From: Sandaracinaceae bacterium
GTDB taxonomy: Bacteria > Myxococcota_A > Polyangia > Polyangiales > Sandaracinaceae
Direction of reading: 5' to 3'
Assembly (NCBI GenBank): GCA_040218145.1
Contig: JAVJQK010000135.1
Coordinates: 37,217-101,216 of the forward strand
DNA: 64,000 nucleotides
Position numbers and translations under genes: made by a program. Positions 35,245-44,352 of this stretch are shown here, piece after piece. The notes beneath the pieces were generated by a model. That model was not told where the DNA came from, did not search any database, and saw only the letters and a program-made list of their open reading frames with translations. Position 1 is the first letter of the stretch, and every line of letters starts with the position of its first letter.

Positions 35245-36516
35245 TCAGCGGAGGCGGTAGGCGACGACGACGGGCGGGTTGGCGTATCGGCCTTGCTCGC
35301 GGTCGGCGGCGAGCATGGTGAGGTAGAGGAGCCCCCGCTCGGCGTCCCAGGCGCCGCCGCCCATCTGAGGGCGGCCGTCGGCGAAGGGCGACTCGAAGGG
35401 GCCGTGGGCGTAGGGGCGCACCTCGTGGGGCGCCATCGTCCCGGCGCGCACCGCCGCGAGGTCTTCCACGTCGAAGAACCAGTACATCAGCGAGTAGTCA
35501 CGCGGGTCGCGCGAGCAGTATCCGCCGCACTCCGCGTCGCGGCCCTCGGGCACGCACTTGTAGCAGACGCCCATCGGGCCGTGTCCGCCGCTGTGCCCGA
35601 ACGTCGCGTAGGTGCGGGTGCCGGGGACGACGAAGCCGTAGACCGCGCGCGAGAGGTGCGTCCAGAGATCGTTGTCACCCGCGCCGTTCGCGAGGTCCTC
35701 GCGCAGCGGCGTGGCCAGCGAGTAGTCGAGGAGCGGCGAGGTCGGGATCGGTTCGGCGCCGCCGACCACGTCGTCCACCGCGAAGACGAACGCGGTCGGC
35801 CCGACGCTGAGGCGCGAGATGATCGGCAGGCCGCTGGAGTTGCCGGCGATCATCGCTCCCCCGAGCGCCTCGCGATGCGCCTCGGGGACGGCGGAGAACC
35901 AGCCGGACGCGTGGGCGCGCCCCTCGAGCCTGAAGTACCCGTCGACGGTGGAGCCGGCGAGGTCGGAGGCGTCGCGCAGCACGAGGGTGGTGTGTGTGTT
36001 GTCGCCGGGCGCGTCGTAGTACTCCACGCCGTTGACGAGGAGCGCGCCGTCCTGGAGCCACATCCCGGTGACCCGCGAGATCGCCTGCGGGTTGTCGACG
36101 CGGTCGAGCACGCCGACGAAGGGCTGAAGCGGCGGGTCCGCCATGTTCAGCTCGGACAGCGTCTCGCCCTGGACGAGCTCGGGGATCCGGAATTCGGCGA
36201 CCGCCTGCTGATGGGCGTGACCGACGATGAACATCGTCTCGCCGGTCGCGCCAAGGGCGATGACGCCGTTGGCGTAGTTCAGGTCCGACGCGCCGAACGT
36301 CGCGCTCGGCAGCCGGAACGCGCCCGCGACCTGCAGATCCTCGACCGCGAGGAGCGGGAGCTCGACCGGGCCCGCGTCCGGCGGGGCCGCGTCCACGGCG
36401 GAGCCGGCGTCCAGGGCGGAGCCGGCGTCCACGGCGGAGCCGGCGTCGGGCGCGCTCGCGCCATCGCAGCCCCCGAGCGAGATGAGGAGCGAGCAGACCA
36501 GAGCACGGTGCAGCAT
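35245..36516 (-). CDS. Lipoprotein with a duplicated DAGSAVDAGSAL linker
   Basis: 423 residues. Lipobox SLGGC (Cys17), then a linker made of tandem copies of 'DAGSAVDAGSALDAGSAVDA', encoded by near-identical DNA copies around 36395-36445. The main domain is beta-rich and propeller-like ('LAVEDLQVAGAFRLP', 'GETMFIVGHAHQQAVAEF', 'AISRVTGMWLQDGALLVNG'), with a Cys cluster 'VCYKCVPEGRDAECGGYC' near residue 335 that may bind metal or form disulphides. The ATG at 36516 is chosen for the signal peptide. Function unknown. Confidence 0.75.
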   Translation of the reverse strand: MLHRALVCSLLISLGGCDGASAPDAGSAVDAGSALDAGSAVDAAPPDAGPVELPLLAVEDLQVAGAFRLPSATFGASDLNYANGVIALGATGETMFIVGHAHQQAVAEFRIPELVQGETLSELNMADPPLQPFVGVLDRVDNPQAISRVTGMWLQDGALLVNGVEYYDAPGDNTHTTLVLRDASDLAGSTVDGYFRLEGRAHASGWFSAVPEAHREALGGAMIAGNSSGLPIISRLSVGPTAFVFAVDDVVGGAEPIPTSPLLDYSLATPLREDLANGAGDNDLWTHLSRAVYGFVVPGTRTYATFGHSGGHGPMGVCYKCVPEGRDAECGGYCSRDPRDYSLMYWFFDVEDLAAVRAGTMAPHEVRPYAHGPFESPFADGRPQMGGGAWDAERGLLYLTMLAADREQGRYANPPVVVAYRLR

Positions 36517-36589
36517 GCGCCGACCGTATCCTGCCCGGCGCCTCCTGCACGGACGTGGCGCCTTCTGACCCAAATCAGGCGCGTTGGGT

Positions 36590-39178
36590 CTACTCGCCGT
36601 AGGGGACCCAGATGTTCTTGACGTGGGTCGCCTCGCGGAGGAACTCGCGGCCCGCCGCCTCGCGGTCGTCGAGCCAGTTGCGCGTCGGGCCGTACTGGCA
36701 CCAGGTGCGCTTCATGTTGCCGGCGCTCTCGAGCTCGACCTCCTTCGTGCCCTCCTCGGGGCCGAAGTACCAGACCTGTTCGACGTCGTCGTGGCCGGCC
36801 AGGGTCTTGACCAGCTCCTTGCGGTAGCCGGTGACGATGTTGAGCGCGCCGGGCGGCAGGTCGCTCGTCTCGACCACCTGGTAGAAGTCGGTCGCCGCGA
36901 GCGGGTGGCGCTCGGAGGGGACGACCACCACCGCGTTGCCCACGCAGAGCGCGGGCGCGATGGTCGAGATGAAGCCGAGGAGCGGGTGTTCGTCGGGGCA
37001 GACGACCCCGAGCACGCCGATGGGCTCGTTCATCGCGATGGTCACGCTCCGGAGCGGCGTGGCGTGGACGAGGCCATCGTACTTGTCGGCCCAGGCCGCG
37101 TAGGTGAAGAGGCGCTCGACGCTCTTCTCCACCTCGCGCGCCGCCTTGGCCCGGTCCCCGAGCATCAGGCGCAGGCGGGCGATCATCTCGTCCTCCCGCT
37201 CGGCGAGGTTCTCGGCCAGGTAGTAGAGGATCTGCGCCCGCAGGTGCGCGGTGCCGGCGGACCAGCCCTTCGCGCCGTGGGCCGCCTCGACCGCGTCGCG
37301 CACGTCCTTGCGGTTGCCGCGCCCGACCTCGCCCATCGGGCGGCCGTTCGCGTCGTGGATCTCGATGCTGTAGCCCCAGTCGGGTCGGCGCTGCTTGCCG
37401 CCGATGTAGAGCTTCGCGGTGCGATCGATCGGAGGCAGCACGGGGCCGCCGGCCGGCGGCGCGCCTCCCGAGACCTCGCGCGGGTTGACGCTGTCGGCGT
37501 GGCTCGGCCAGCTCTCGCGCGGGGCCAGGCTCTCGCTCGAGCGCCCGACGGCGTCCTCCATCCAGCGCGGCTTGACGTACTCGTAGAGGCCCTCCTTGCC
37601 GCCCTCCCGGCCGTAGCCGCTCTCGCGGTAGCCGCCGAAGCCGGCCGCCGCGTCGAAGACGTTGGTGCAGTTGACCCAGACCGTGCCGGCCTTGATCTTC
37701 GGCGCCACGTCGAGCGCGAGGTTGAGGTTCTCGCTCCAGATGCTGGCCGCGAGCCCGTAGCGGGTGTTGTTGGCCAGCTCGATCGCCTCCTTCGGCGTCC
37801 GGAAGGTCATGAAGACCACCACCGGGCCGAAGATCTCCACCTGGGCCACGGTCGAGGCCGGCGAGACGTCGCTCAGGAGCGTCGGCGGGTAGAACAGCCC
37901 CTCGGTCGGGCAGCTCCACGACGGCTGCCAGAGGGACGCGCCCTCGTCCGCGCCGCGCTGCACGAGCCCGCGGATCTGCTCGAGCTGCACGGGCGCGACG
38001 ATGGCGCCCATGTCGATCGCCTTGTCGAGCGGGTCGCCGAGGCGGAGCTTCTCCATGCGCGCGCGCAGCCGCTTCAGCAGCTCGTCGGCCACGCTCTCCT
38101 GACAGAGGATGCGCGAGCCGGCGCAGCAGACCTGGCCCTGGTTGAACCAGATGGCGTCGACGACGCCCTCGACGACGCTGTCGAGATCCGCGTCCTCGAA
38201 GACCACGAAGGGCGACTTGCCGCCGAGCTCGAGGCTCAGCTTCTTGCCCGTGCCCGCGGTGGCCTTGCGGATGATGCGCCCGACGCCGGTCGAGCCGGTG
38301 AAGGCGATCTTCTTGACGTCCGGGTGATCGACGAGCGCGGAGCCCGCCTTGCCGTCGCCCTGGAGGATGTTCACCACGCCCGGCGGCAGGTTCACCTCGG
38401 CGCAGATCTCCGCGAAGAGTACCGCGGTCAGCGGCGTGTACTCCGCCGGCTTGAGCACGACGCAGTTCCCCATCGCGATCGCGGGCGCGATCTTCCACGC
38501 GAGCATCAGCAGCGGGAAGTTCCAGGGGATCACCTGGCCGACCACGCCCACCGGCACGGTGTCGGCCAGCTCGCTCTCCATCAGCTGGGCCCAGCCGGCG
38601 TGGTGATAGAAGTGGCGCGCCACGAGCGGCACGTCGATGTCGCGGCTCTCCCGGATGGGCTTGCCGTTGTCGAGCGACTCGAGCACGGCGAGCTTGCGGT
38701 GGTGCTTCTGCACGTGCCGCGCGATGGCGTAGAGGTAGCGCGCGCGGCCGTGCGGCCCGAGCTCGCGCCAGCCGGGGAGGGCGGCCTTCGCGGCGGCGAC
38801 CGCGCGGTCGACGTCCTCGGCGCTGCCCTCGGCGACCTCGGCCAGCTTCACGACCTCGCCCTCGTAGGCGGATCGGCCGGGGTTGATGCTGTCGAAGTAG
38901 ACGCCGCTCGCGGGCGGGACCCAGGCGCCGCCGATGTAGTGATCGAAGCGGCGACCGTGCGCGTCGAGCCACTCGGTCACCACCGAGTCGGTCTCGGGCG
39001 CCGGCCCGTAGGCCATCGACTCGAAGATCTCCGCCACCGTGTCTCCACCACCCTCGGGGGAAGCCGAGGCGCCGTTGCGCTTCTTCTTCTTCCCCTCCTT
39101 GTCGCGGTCCTTGTCCTTCTTCTTTTTCTTCTTCTTGCCGTCGTCTTCGAGGGCTTCGCTCGGGTGCTGTTCGCTCAT
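36590..39178 (-). CDS. Double-domain aldehyde dehydrogenase (ALDH16-like)
   Basis: 862 residues with two ALDH modules. The N-terminus is a very basic low-complexity stretch (Lys/Asp-rich, 14-36). Module 1 (about 75-560) is complete: NAD loop GSTGVG (295-300), general base Glu317 in LELGGKSP, and catalytic Cys351 in FNQGQVCCAGSR. Module 2 (about 575-862) keeps the NAD-fold phrases 'EPIGVLGVVCPDEHPLLGF' and 'CVGNAVVVVPSE' but lacks the catalytic Cys motif and is shorter. This arrangement matches the ALDH16 family, whose second domain is non-catalytic. It follows deoC by 5 bases, suggesting oxidation of acetaldehyde or another aldehyde from deoxyribose breakdown. Confidence 0.88.
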   Translation of the reverse strand: MSEQHPSEALEDDGKKKKKKKDKDRDKEGKKKKRNGASASPEGGGDTVAEIFESMAYGPAPETDSVVTEWLDAHGRRFDHYIGGAWVPPASGVYFDSINPGRSAYEGEVVKLAEVAEGSAEDVDRAVAAAKAALPGWRELGPHGRARYLYAIARHVQKHHRKLAVLESLDNGKPIRESRDIDVPLVARHFYHHAGWAQLMESELADTVPVGVVGQVIPWNFPLLMLAWKIAPAIAMGNCVVLKPAEYTPLTAVLFAEICAEVNLPPGVVNILQGDGKAGSALVDHPDVKKIAFTGSTGVGRIIRKATAGTGKKLSLELGGKSPFVVFEDADLDSVVEGVVDAIWFNQGQVCCAGSRILCQESVADELLKRLRARMEKLRLGDPLDKAIDMGAIVAPVQLEQIRGLVQRGADEGASLWQPSWSCPTEGLFYPPTLLSDVSPASTVAQVEIFGPVVVFMTFRTPKEAIELANNTRYGLAASIWSENLNLALDVAPKIKAGTVWVNCTNVFDAAAGFGGYRESGYGREGGKEGLYEYVKPRWMEDAVGRSSESLAPRESWPSHADSVNPREVSGGAPPAGGPVLPPIDRTAKLYIGGKQRRPDWGYSIEIHDANGRPMGEVGRGNRKDVRDAVEAAHGAKGWSAGTAHLRAQILYYLAENLAEREDEMIARLRLMLGDRAKAAREVEKSVERLFTYAAWADKYDGLVHATPLRSVTIAMNEPIGVLGVVCPDEHPLLGFISTIAPALCVGNAVVVVPSERHPLAATDFYQVVETSDLPPGALNIVTGYRKELVKTLAGHDDVEQVWYFGPEEGTKEVELESAGNMKRTWCQYGPTRNWLDDREAAGREFLREATHVKNIWVPYGE

Positions 39179-39183
39179 GATTT

Positions 39184-40113
39184 TCACGCCATCGGGTGGT
39201 GGTGGTACGCGGAGTAGCGGCCGGTCACGTGGTGGTCGAGCTGGCGCTCGATGTCGGAGAGCAGCGAGCTGGCCCCGAAGCGGAAGAGGTCGGGCTCGAG
39301 CCAGCGGTCGCCGAGCTCCTCCTTCATCAGGACGAGCCAGGCGAGCGCCTCCTTCGCCTTGCGGATGCCGCCGGCGGGCTTGAAGCCGACCTTGAACCCC
39401 GTCAGGTCCTCGTAGCTGCGGATGGCGCGGGTCATCACGAGCCCGAACTCGAGGGTCGCGTTGAGCGACTCCTTGCCGGTCGAGGTCTTGATGAAGTCGC
39501 TGCCCGCCATCATCGCCACCCAGCTCGCCTTGGCGACGTTGCGGAGCGTGCCCAGCTCGCCGGTCGCGAGGATGGTCTTCATGTGCGCGTCGCCGCAGGC
39601 CTCGCGGCACTCGCGGATCTCCTCGTACAGCGCCTTCCACTCGTGCCGCAGGACGTGCTGACGGGTGATGACGATGTCGATCTCCTCCGCGCCGTCCTTC
39701 ACCGACGCCTCGATCTCGGCGAGGCGCTGCTTCAGCGGGGTGAGCCCGGCCGGGAAGCCGGTCGAGACCGCGGCGACCGGGACGCCGCTGCCCTCGAGCT
39801 CCTCGACCGCGGTCTTCACCATCGCGTGGTAGACGCAGACCGCGCCCGTGGTGATGCGCTTGTCGGCCACGCCGAGCGCCTCGAGCAGGTCGCGCCGCAC
39901 GGGGCTCTTGGCCTTCGCGCAGAGCCGCCGGACGTTCGACGGCGTGTCGTCGCCGCTCAGCGTCGTCAGGTCGATCAACGTGATCGCGCGGAGGAGCCAG
40001 GCCGCCTGCCACTGCTTCTTCACGCTCCGGCGCTTGAAGATGGTGGCGGCGCGGCGCTCGATGGCGCTGGTGTTGGCCTGGACGGCCTCGACGAGGTCGA
40101 GGGAGAGGTCCAT
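39184..40113 (-). CDS. deoC: Deoxyribose-phosphate aldolase
   Basis: 309 residues, longer than E. coli DeoC and closer to the animal-type enzyme in the phrases 'LIDLTTLSGDDTPSNVRRL' and 'GFKPAGGIRKAKEAL'. It cleaves 2-deoxyribose 5-phosphate to acetaldehyde and glyceraldehyde 3-phosphate. The Schiff-base Lys is in SDFIKTSTGK, and 'VSTGFPAG' and 'EEIDIVITR' are also diagnostic. It starts the operon with the double aldehyde dehydrogenase 5 bases downstream, which could consume the acetaldehyde. An upstream in-frame ATG (MNAKHHALERNPG) is possible; no clear ribosome-binding site separates them. Confidence 0.93.
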   Translation of the reverse strand: MDLSLDLVEAVQANTSAIERRAATIFKRRSVKKQWQAAWLLRAITLIDLTTLSGDDTPSNVRRLCAKAKSPVRRDLLEALGVADKRITTGAVCVYHAMVKTAVEELEGSGVPVAAVSTGFPAGLTPLKQRLAEIEASVKDGAEEIDIVITRQHVLRHEWKALYEEIRECREACGDAHMKTILATGELGTLRNVAKASWVAMMAGSDFIKTSTGKESLNATLEFGLVMTRAIRSYEDLTGFKVGFKPAGGIRKAKEALAWLVLMKEELGDRWLEPDLFRFGASSLLSDIERQLDHHVTGRYSAYHHHPMA

Positions 40114-40165
40114 GCCGGGGTTTCGCTCTAGCGCGTGATGCTTCGCGTTCATTTCAGGCCGGGCA

Positions 40166-40202
40166 GTGTCACCCGAGGTGCCGCCCAGCGGCAAGGTGAC
40201 AC
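40166..40202. promoter_or_regulatory. Nested inverted repeat between deoC and cls
   Basis: Outer arms GTGTCACC (40166-40173) and GGTGACAC (40195-40202) enclose inner arms TGCCGC (40179-40184) and GCGGCA (40188-40193) with a CCA loop. All pairs are perfect; the internal loop is five bases on one side and one on the other. It lies 53 bases upstream of either start. It is a candidate operator for the divergent operons, or a leader hairpin. No regulator is identifiable. Confidence 0.5.
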
Positions 40203-40254
40203 AGAGCCCCTTCTCACGCGCGGTCGGGGACGCGCTACCTTCGGCCGGGGGACA

Positions 40255-41694
40255 ATGGACTCGCTCTGGGACTTCTCCACCGGGCTCTCCGCGGCGGGAA
40301 CGCTGATCGGCTTCCTCTCGCTCGCGTTCATCCCGCTGGTGTTGCTGCGGCGGAAGGACCCGGCGGCGACCTTCGCCTGGATCCTGGTCTTGCTCTTCGT
40401 GCCCGTGCTCGGCGTGGTCCTCTTCTGGTTCCTCGGCCGCGACCGGGTGCGGCGGCCGGTGCGAGAGCGGATCATCGGCGGGGCCGACCTGCGCGGTCGG
40501 ATCACCCAGCGCCTGAGCGGCCAGTTCGATCACGCCCTGCTCGAGCGCGCCCTCGACCAGCAGCCGCTCGAGCAGCGCGGGGTCATGCGGCTCGCGGCCC
40601 GGCTCGGGAAGATGGAGATCGTGGCCGGCAACGACGCCCAGGTGCTCGTCGGGGCGCCGGCCACCTACGCGGCGCTGCTCGACGCCATCGAGCGGGCGAC
40701 CGACCACGTGCACCTCGAGTACTACATCTTCCGCGCGGATCGCTCGGGCAAGCGGCTCATCGAGGCGCTCGAGCGGGCGGCGGCCCGCGGGGTGCGGGTC
40801 CGGCTGCTCTACGACGGCTACGGCTCGGTGGGCCTGCGGCGTCACCTCAAGGGCGTGCTCGCGGCCGGCGGCTACGCGCGCCCCTTCTTCCCGCTCTCGG
40901 TGCTCCGCCGCGCCTGGACGGTGAACCTCCGCAACCACCGCAAGCTCGTGGTGGTGGACGGCCGGCTCGGCTTCACGGGCGGCATCAACGTGGGCGACAT
41001 GTTCCTCGAGTGGCGCGACGTGCACCTGCGGCTCGAGGGGCCCGTGGTGGCGGAGTTGCAGGCGATGTTCGCGGCCGACTGGTACCTCGCGACCCGCTTC
41101 GATCTCAGCGATCCCGCGTTCTTCCCCGTGCTCGAGGCGCGCGGGGACGCGGTGGCGCAGGTCTTCGGCTCGGGGCCGGACGAGAGCCTCGAGGCGATCC
41201 ACAAGCTCTACTTCGCGGCCATCGCGTCGGCCCGCCAACGCGTCGTGCTCGCCACGCCGTACTTCGTGCCGGACAAGGCGATGAGCGTCGCGCTCCAGAC
41301 CGCCGCCCTGCGCGGGGTCGACGTGCACCTCATCGTGCCCGCCCGCAGCAACCACCGCGTCACCTTCCATGCGGGGCGGAGCTTCTACGACGAGCTGCTC
41401 GCGGCGGGCGTGGCCATCCACGAGTACGAGGCGGGCATGCTGCACACGAAGGCGATGGTGGTCGACGATCGCTTCGGCACCGTCGGCACCTTCAACCTCG
41501 ACTCCCGGAGCTTCCGGCTCAACTTCGAGCTGGTCGCGGTCCTCTACGACGAGGCGTCGGTCGAGCGGCTGGCCGCGCTCCTCGCCGAAGATCTCGAGGC
41601 GTCCCGCCGGGTCGAGCTCGAGGGGTGGCGGCAGCGCTCGCTCAGCACCCGAATCAAAGAGGGCTTCGCGCGCCTGCTCTCTCCTCTGCTCTGA
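40255..41694 (+). CDS. cls: Cardiolipin synthase
   Basis: 479 residues, full length. It condenses two phosphatidylglycerol molecules to cardiolipin (or a related phosphatidyl transfer) at the inner membrane. Two membrane helices at about 12-30 and 40-60 carry the PLD N-terminal signature (RRKDPAATFAWILVLLFVP, FWFLGRD). Both HKD motifs are intact: His228/Lys230/Asp235 (NHRKLVVVDG) and His397/Lys399/Asp404 (LHTKAMVVDD). The truncated paralogue at 8507-8926 corresponds to its first 150 or so residues. Transcribed divergently from deoC. Confidence 0.95.
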   Translation: MDSLWDFSTGLSAAGTLIGFLSLAFIPLVLLRRKDPAATFAWILVLLFVPVLGVVLFWFLGRDRVRRPVRERIIGGADLRGRITQRLSGQFDHALLERALDQQPLEQRGVMRLAARLGKMEIVAGNDAQVLVGAPATYAALLDAIERATDHVHLEYYIFRADRSGKRLIEALERAAARGVRVRLLYDGYGSVGLRRHLKGVLAAGGYARPFFPLSVLRRAWTVNLRNHRKLVVVDGRLGFTGGINVGDMFLEWRDVHLRLEGPVVAELQAMFAADWYLATRFDLSDPAFFPVLEARGDAVAQVFGSGPDESLEAIHKLYFAAIASARQRVVLATPYFVPDKAMSVALQTAALRGVDVHLIVPARSNHRVTFHAGRSFYDELLAAGVAIHEYEAGMLHTKAMVVDDRFGTVGTFNLDSRSFRLNFELVAVLYDEASVERLAALLAEDLEASRRVELEGWRQRSLSTRIKEGFARLLSPLL

Positions 41695-41725
41695 GGTGCC
41701 CCGCGACCTGTGCTACACGGCGCGC

Positions 41726-42628
41726 GTGATCCGCTGGGCGCCAGTCCTGTTCTTCGTGTGCCTCACCGGATGCTCCTCTTGCGGCGAGGCCGCGGAGCTG
41801 AGCGTCTCCGGGGCCCACCCCTACACCCGATGCCACCTCGCGGAGCCGCCCGAGGAGCGCGTGAGCGCGGTGGGCGATCTGACCCTGCGCTTCGAGGATG
41901 AGCGGGTTCTGCGTATCGAAGGCGCTCCGTCTTCTCTTCGGCTCGCCGTCTTCGCGGGCCCGGTGGGGGCGTCCGTCCCGGAGGCGCCCGAGGCGGACCT
42001 GGCCATCGCGCTCGGTGGCCTCGGAGACGAGCCGCTCACGACGCTCTCTGCGCTGGGCGAGTGGGGCATCCCGGTGCTCGTGGTGGCGGGCGGCGAGGAG
42101 CGGTTCGAGCCGCTGTCGGACGCCTTCGAGGCGCTGGAGGGCGACGCGCGGCAGCGTGTCATCGACGCTACGGTGCTTCGGTTGATCCGCGTGGGGAAGC
42201 TCGAGCTCGTCGTGGTCCCGGGCGCGCCCGAGGGGCGTTACGTGACGGCGGGGGAGGGCGCGTGCGGCTTCGGCGAGCCCGATCTGGCGCACTGGGAGAT
42301 GGACGCGCCCGACGAAGGCGTGCGCCGCTACCTGCTGGCCTGGGCGGGCCCCGCGGGCACCGACGCCACGCGCGGGCTGCTCGGCGCGGAGGCGGGATCG
42401 CCGCTGGTCGCGCGGTTGATGACGTCCGTGGGCGCGGAGGGGGCGCTCTTCGCCTGGCCGCGGAGCGCGACCGGGCGGGCCGCGGGGGAGGGGATGGCTC
42501 TGACCCTCGGCGTCGCCCCCATCGCGGGCGTGACGGTGCTGCGCGCGGACGGGAGCCGGGCGGCCCCCGGCGTGACGCGCCTCACCCTCCGCCCGGAGGC
42601 GCCCTCGCTGACCCTCGAGTCGCCTTGA
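41726..42628 (+). CDS. Lipoprotein of unknown function
   Basis: 300 residues from GTG. Lipobox CLTGC (Cys16) followed by SSCGEAAE. The body has alternating hydrophobic strands and Gly turns ('LRLAVFAGPVGA', 'ADLAIALGGLGDEPL', 'GIPVLVVAGGEERFEPL', 'LELVVVPGAPEGRYV'). These are reminiscent of a metallophosphoesterase-like fold, but the expected His/Asp/Asn ligands (GDxxH, GNH) are not present. It could be a degenerate phosphoesterase or an unrelated Rossmann-like domain. The gene begins 31 bases after cls and precedes the YceD-rpmF-fab run on the same strand. Confidence 0.65.
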   Translation: MIRWAPVLFFVCLTGCSSCGEAAELSVSGAHPYTRCHLAEPPEERVSAVGDLTLRFEDERVLRIEGAPSSLRLAVFAGPVGASVPEAPEADLAIALGGLGDEPLTTLSALGEWGIPVLVVAGGEERFEPLSDAFEALEGDARQRVIDATVLRLIRVGKLELVVVPGAPEGRYVTAGEGACGFGEPDLAHWEMDAPDEGVRRYLLAWAGPAGTDATRGLLGAEAGSPLVARLMTSVGAEGALFAWPRSATGRAAGEGMALTLGVAPIAGVTVLRADGSRAAPGVTRLTLRPEAPSLTLESP

Positions 42629-42726
42629 CTCCAGCGAACCAGAGGGCTATCCCCCCGCCCTTCCAGCGCCCGGGGCGCCGTGCGGGGGTGCGCCCTCCGC
42701 GGGTTCAACCGGCGCTCGATCGAGCC

Positions 42727-43308
42727 ATGGCCGACCTCGTCCTCAACGTTCAAGACATCGGCGAGGCGGGAAAGTCGTACGACTTCCCGCTGACGAGGGA
42801 GTGGCTCGCCTCGGCCCTGTCCGACACCGGGCTCTCTCACACAGAGGTCTCCCTGGCCCCGGACGCCGACGAGGGCCACCTCTCGCTGCACGCGCACAAG
42901 CAGGGCGACGACGTGATCGTCACCGGCAAGCTGCGCGCCGCGCTCGTCACCCCTTGCGCGCGCTGCCTCGAGCCGGCGCCGGTCCCCGTGGACGCCGAGG
43001 TGGTGAACCTCTTCACCGCGCGCGGAGCGGCTCTCCGCCCCGAGCCGGATGAGCTGGACCTGACCCCGGAGGACCTCGATCGCGAGTTCTACGCCGGTGA
43101 CCGGATCGTGCTCGACGACATCGTGCGCGAGTATCTGCTACTCGAAGTCCCGATTCAGCCGGTGTGTCAGCCCGGCTGTGAAGGCATCCCCGTTCCGGCC
43201 GCGGTCGCGGGTCCGAAAGACCTGCGCGCCGAAGCCAAAGTCGATGGGGTGGATCCCCGCCTCGCCCCCTTGTTATCGCTGGTCGGCAAAGTCCCGACCG
43301 AGGAGTGA
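42727..43308 (+). CDS. YceD/DUF177 family protein
   Basis: 193 residues. Recognised by position directly upstream of rpmF and by the DUF177 pattern 'PCARCLEPAPVPVDAEVVNLF', 'DREFYAGDRIVLDDIVREYLLLEVPIQPVC' and a second Cys pair (VCQPGCEGI). The four Cys may bind zinc. YceD is linked to 23S rRNA accumulation and ribosome biogenesis in bacteria and plants. The gene is 6 bases before rpmF, the usual conserved pairing. Confidence 0.88.
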   Translation: MADLVLNVQDIGEAGKSYDFPLTREWLASALSDTGLSHTEVSLAPDADEGHLSLHAHKQGDDVIVTGKLRAALVTPCARCLEPAPVPVDAEVVNLFTARGAALRPEPDELDLTPEDLDREFYAGDRIVLDDIVREYLLLEVPIQPVCQPGCEGIPVPAAVAGPKDLRAEAKVDGVDPRLAPLLSLVGKVPTEE

Positions 43309-43314
43309 ACACCC

Positions 43315-43509
43315 GTGGCCGTCCCGAAGCGTCGAAACCCGCGCTCGCGTCGCAACGCCCGTCGCGCCAACCACGATCGCGTCTCTGCACCGAACGTGAT
43401 CCCCTGTCCCAACTGCGGCGAGACCATGATCCCGCACCGGGTCTGTCCTGCCTGCGGTCACTACGCCGGCCGTGAGGTCATCGAGATCGTCGAAGAGACG
43501 CTCGACTGA
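43315..43509 (+). CDS. rpmF: Ribosomal protein L32
   Basis: 64 residues from GTG, the typical length. Start 'VAVPKRRNPRSRRNARRANHD' is the signature of the L32 N-terminus, and two CxxC pairs (CPNCG, CPACG) form a zinc ribbon. It is therefore the zinc-binding (C+) form of L32. It lies between the YceD-like gene and fabG; in many bacteria plsX follows instead. Confidence 0.96.
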   Translation: MAVPKRRNPRSRRNARRANHDRVSAPNVIPCPNCGETMIPHRVCPACGHYAGREVIEIVEETLD

Positions 43510-43530
43510 GCCCGGTCGGGGGGAGCGAAC

Positions 43531-44277
43531 ATGTTCGATCTGACCGGCAAGGTCGCCCTGGTGACGGGCGGCTCGCGCGGCATCGGTCGCGCGGTGTGCG
43601 TCGCGCTCGCCAAGGCGGGCGCGCGCGTGATCGTCAATTACGCGGGCAACGAGGCCGCCGCGGCCGAGACGTTGAAGCTCGTCCGCGAGGCGGGCTCGGA
43701 CGGTGAGCTGCTCCGCTTCGACGTCTCGGATCCCGAGGCGGTCGACGCGGCCATCGCCGCCGCGGCCAAGCGCCACGAGGGCCTCCACATCCTGGTCAAC
43801 AACGCCGGGATCGCGATCGACCAGCTCCTCATCCGGATCAAGCCGGAGGAGCTGGAGAAGACGATGGCGGTCAACGTCGGGGGCGCGCTCTGGTGCTCCA
43901 AGGCGGCCATCCGGCTGATGATGCGCAAGCGCTACGGGCGGGTCATCAACCTGACGAGCATCGTCGGCGAGGCCGGGAACGCGGGCCAGGCCGTCTACAG
44001 CGCGTCCAAGGCCGGGATCATCGGGTTGACGAAGACGCTCGCTCGGGAGTACGCCTCCCGCGGCGTGACGGTCAACGCGGTCGCGCCGGGGTTCATCGAG
44101 ACGGACATGACGTCATCGCTGCCCGACAAGGTCAAGGAAGACGCCATCGCTCAGACGCCCCTCGGGCGCATGGGCAGCCCGGAGGACATCGCCCACGCGG
44201 TCCTCTACCTCGCCAGTGAAGAAGCCGGGTTCATCACGGGGCACGTGCTCCGGGTGAACGGCGGAATGCAGATTTAG
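43531..44277 (+). CDS. fabG: 3-oxoacyl-ACP reductase
   Basis: 248 residues. It reduces 3-oxoacyl-ACP with NADPH in fatty-acid elongation. NADP loop TGGSRGIG (12-19), NNAG at 90-93, catalytic Ser143, Tyr156 and Lys160 (VYSASKAG), and 'VAPGFIETDMT' near residue 190 all fit FabG. The ribosome-binding site GGGGGGAGC is close to the ATG. It precedes acpP by 75 bases and follows rpmF by 21. Confidence 0.95.
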   Translation: MFDLTGKVALVTGGSRGIGRAVCVALAKAGARVIVNYAGNEAAAAETLKLVREAGSDGELLRFDVSDPEAVDAAIAAAAKRHEGLHILVNNAGIAIDQLLIRIKPEELEKTMAVNVGGALWCSKAAIRLMMRKRYGRVINLTSIVGEAGNAGQAVYSASKAGIIGLTKTLAREYASRGVTVNAVAPGFIETDMTSSLPDKVKEDAIAQTPLGRMGSPEDIAHAVLYLASEEAGFITGHVLRVNGGMQI

Positions 44278-44352
44278 AGAACGCGACAAGATCGCCACCC
44301 ACACGACGGCTCGCGCTCCACACTCACGTGGCGCGCGGTCGCGGAGGATCGA

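Noticed and set aside
42727..43308. Possible presence of plsX between YceD-like gene and fabG
   Set aside because: Only rpmF fits in the space; no PlsX motif in any frame.
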